Below, piece after piece: positions 6,506 through 7,249 of a stretch of DNA of 7,249 bases (within the stretch, counting starts at the first letter, position 1; each line of letters begins with the position of its first letter). The notes under the pieces were generated by a model, which worked only from the letters and a program-made list of their open reading frames with translations, was not told the DNA's origin and searched no databases. The DNA comes from an uncultured Eubacteriales bacterium. Lineage in GTDB: Bacteria > Bacillota > Clostridia > Oscillospirales > CAG-272. The stretch is taken from positions 1 through 7,249 of the forward strand of contig CAKSUH010000078.1 in NCBI GenBank assembly GCA_934500855.1. The letters are read 5' to 3'. Both the position numbers and the translations under genes were made by a program.

Positions 6506-7249
6506 GTGCTGTGTATGGATCGGATGCCCGAAGGCTTTGAGGCGGCGCTGTCTGCCGTCGGGATTGATGCGGAACGGTTGGAGCTTGCCTGCTTTGTCGA
6601 CCGGGACCGAAGCGGCAAGCCCGCAGAGATCGGACTGCTGGCAGACCGTAACGCCGTCTATGTGCTGACGGGGCACGAAGAAAAGACGCAGGACGGAAAG
6701 CGTGTCTGGAAAAACGAAAAAACCGAACAGTATCCCCTGACGGAGGTCGGCGGGTTTGCCGTGGAGGAACGACGCTCCACGGCGGTCCTTGTTGCCGATT
6801 TTGAGGGGGAGACTGTTCTTTTTGCGCTGTTTACCAACAGCTGTCTGGAGTCGGTCCGCCTGTTTGCCCGCTATGCGGAAAAGCTGGCGCGCGGCGAGAC
6901 GCCGGAGGTTGACCCTGCCGACCTGCCGGAAGCGCGCTTTTGCCCCGTCTGCGGAATGCGGTATCCCAACCCGAATCAACGAATCTGCCCGCACTGCGTC
7001 AAGCGCGGACAGCTGTTTCGCAGGACATGGAAGTTTTTCTCGGCATATCGCGGAAGTCTTGCGGCTCTGTTGGCGTCCCTTGTCCTTTTGACCGCAACGG
7101 GAATCATTGCGCCCTCCCATTCGGGCGGCTTTCTCTTCGATGAGGTCATCGATACAAACGGGACCTTTGCGGGCGCGATTCTTCTGGTGCTGTTTCTGGT
7201 GATCGCCACCAAGCTGCTGCGGACGCTTGCCTCCATGCTGAACAACTGG
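6506..7249 (+). CDS. ABC exporter subunit with N-terminal zinc ribbon, 3'-truncated by the window edge
   Basis: An open frame of 248 codons runs without a stop to the last base. Residues ~1-135 form a soluble region with alternating beta-like strands (EIGLLADRNAVYVLTG; PLTEVGGFAVEERRST; AVLVADFEGETVLFALFTNS) and a closing helix (VRLFARYAEKLARG), reminiscent of a PH-like or nucleic-acid-free beta domain. A four-cysteine zinc ribbon follows: CPVC (146-149), MRYPNPNQ, then CPHC (161-164). From ~172 the sequence takes the form of the first half of an ABC exporter membrane domain: RRTWKFFSAYRG, a hydrophobic helix (185-203), the GGFLFDEVID segment between helices 1 and 2 (207-216), and a second helix (222-238). 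The ATP-binding domain must lie beyond the window and is not seen, so the ABC call rests on this architecture, which I recall from Clostridial ABC permease/ATPase fusions. It follows the membrane pair by 84 bp, which holds only a weak 6-bp hairpin (6449-6469) and no terminator, so it may belong to the same operon. Confidence 0.75.
   Translation, partial: MLCMDRMPEGFEAALSAVGIDAERLELACFVDRDRSGKPAEIGLLADRNAVYVLTGHEEKTQDGKRVWKNEKTEQYPLTEVGGFAVEERRSTAVLVADFEGETVLFALFTNSCLESVRLFARYAEKLARGETPEVDPADLPEARFCPVCGMRYPNPNQRICPHCVKRGQLFRRTWKFFSAYRGSLAALLASLVLLTATGIIAPSHSGGFLFDEVIDTNGTFAGAILLVLFLVIATKLLRTLASMLNNW

Noticed and set aside
6311..7120. A 269-codon minus-strand open frame opposite the ABC gene
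   Set aside because: The plus-strand frame has a strong ribosome site, a zinc ribbon and membrane helices; the antisense product has no family features and is a codon-bias shadow.

Overview
The window is GC-rich bacterial DNA with strong Shine-Dalgarno sites, tight gene packing and G/C-rich third codon positions. It probably comes from a Gram-positive anaerobe of the class Clostridia with a relatively high GC content (an Oscillospirales-like gut lineage). I base this on the form of SecA with a C-terminal SEC-C zinc motif, the zinc-ribbon ABC transporter type, and a two-hairpin intergenic repeat of a kind I associate with such genomes. The assignment is inferred; there is no rRNA or other taxonomic marker here.

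Layout: (1) 1-597, plus strand: the 3' end of an unrecognised open frame, carrying two A8 tracts. (2) 578-1075, minus strand: trmL, a SPOUT tRNA wobble 2'-O-methyltransferase that converges on and overlaps the first frame by 20 bp, with its own promoter at 1114-1142. (3) 1076-1496: a divergent intergenic region with promoters in both directions and a long, hairpin-rich leader for secA, including a REP/MITE-like double hairpin at 1370-1416. (4) 1497-4265, plus: secA, complete and intact. (5) 4299-5024 and 5024-6421, plus: two uncharacterised multi-spanning membrane proteins that overlap by one base and share a small N-terminal motif. (6) 6506 to the window end, plus: the N-terminal third or so of an ABC exporter with an extra N-terminal domain and a four-cysteine zinc ribbon. 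This gene starts at GTG and runs off the edge.

From secA onward all genes are on the plus strand with gaps of 33, -1 and 84 bp and no visible intrinsic terminator, so secA, the two membrane proteins and the ABC transporter may share a transcript. SecA is housekeeping (the Sec translocase motor). The two membrane proteins and the ABC protein form the accessory part, with no function I can name. The least explained material is the membrane-protein pair with the ABC subunit, and the structured secA leader. I see no CRISPR array, IS element, tRNA or rRNA gene.
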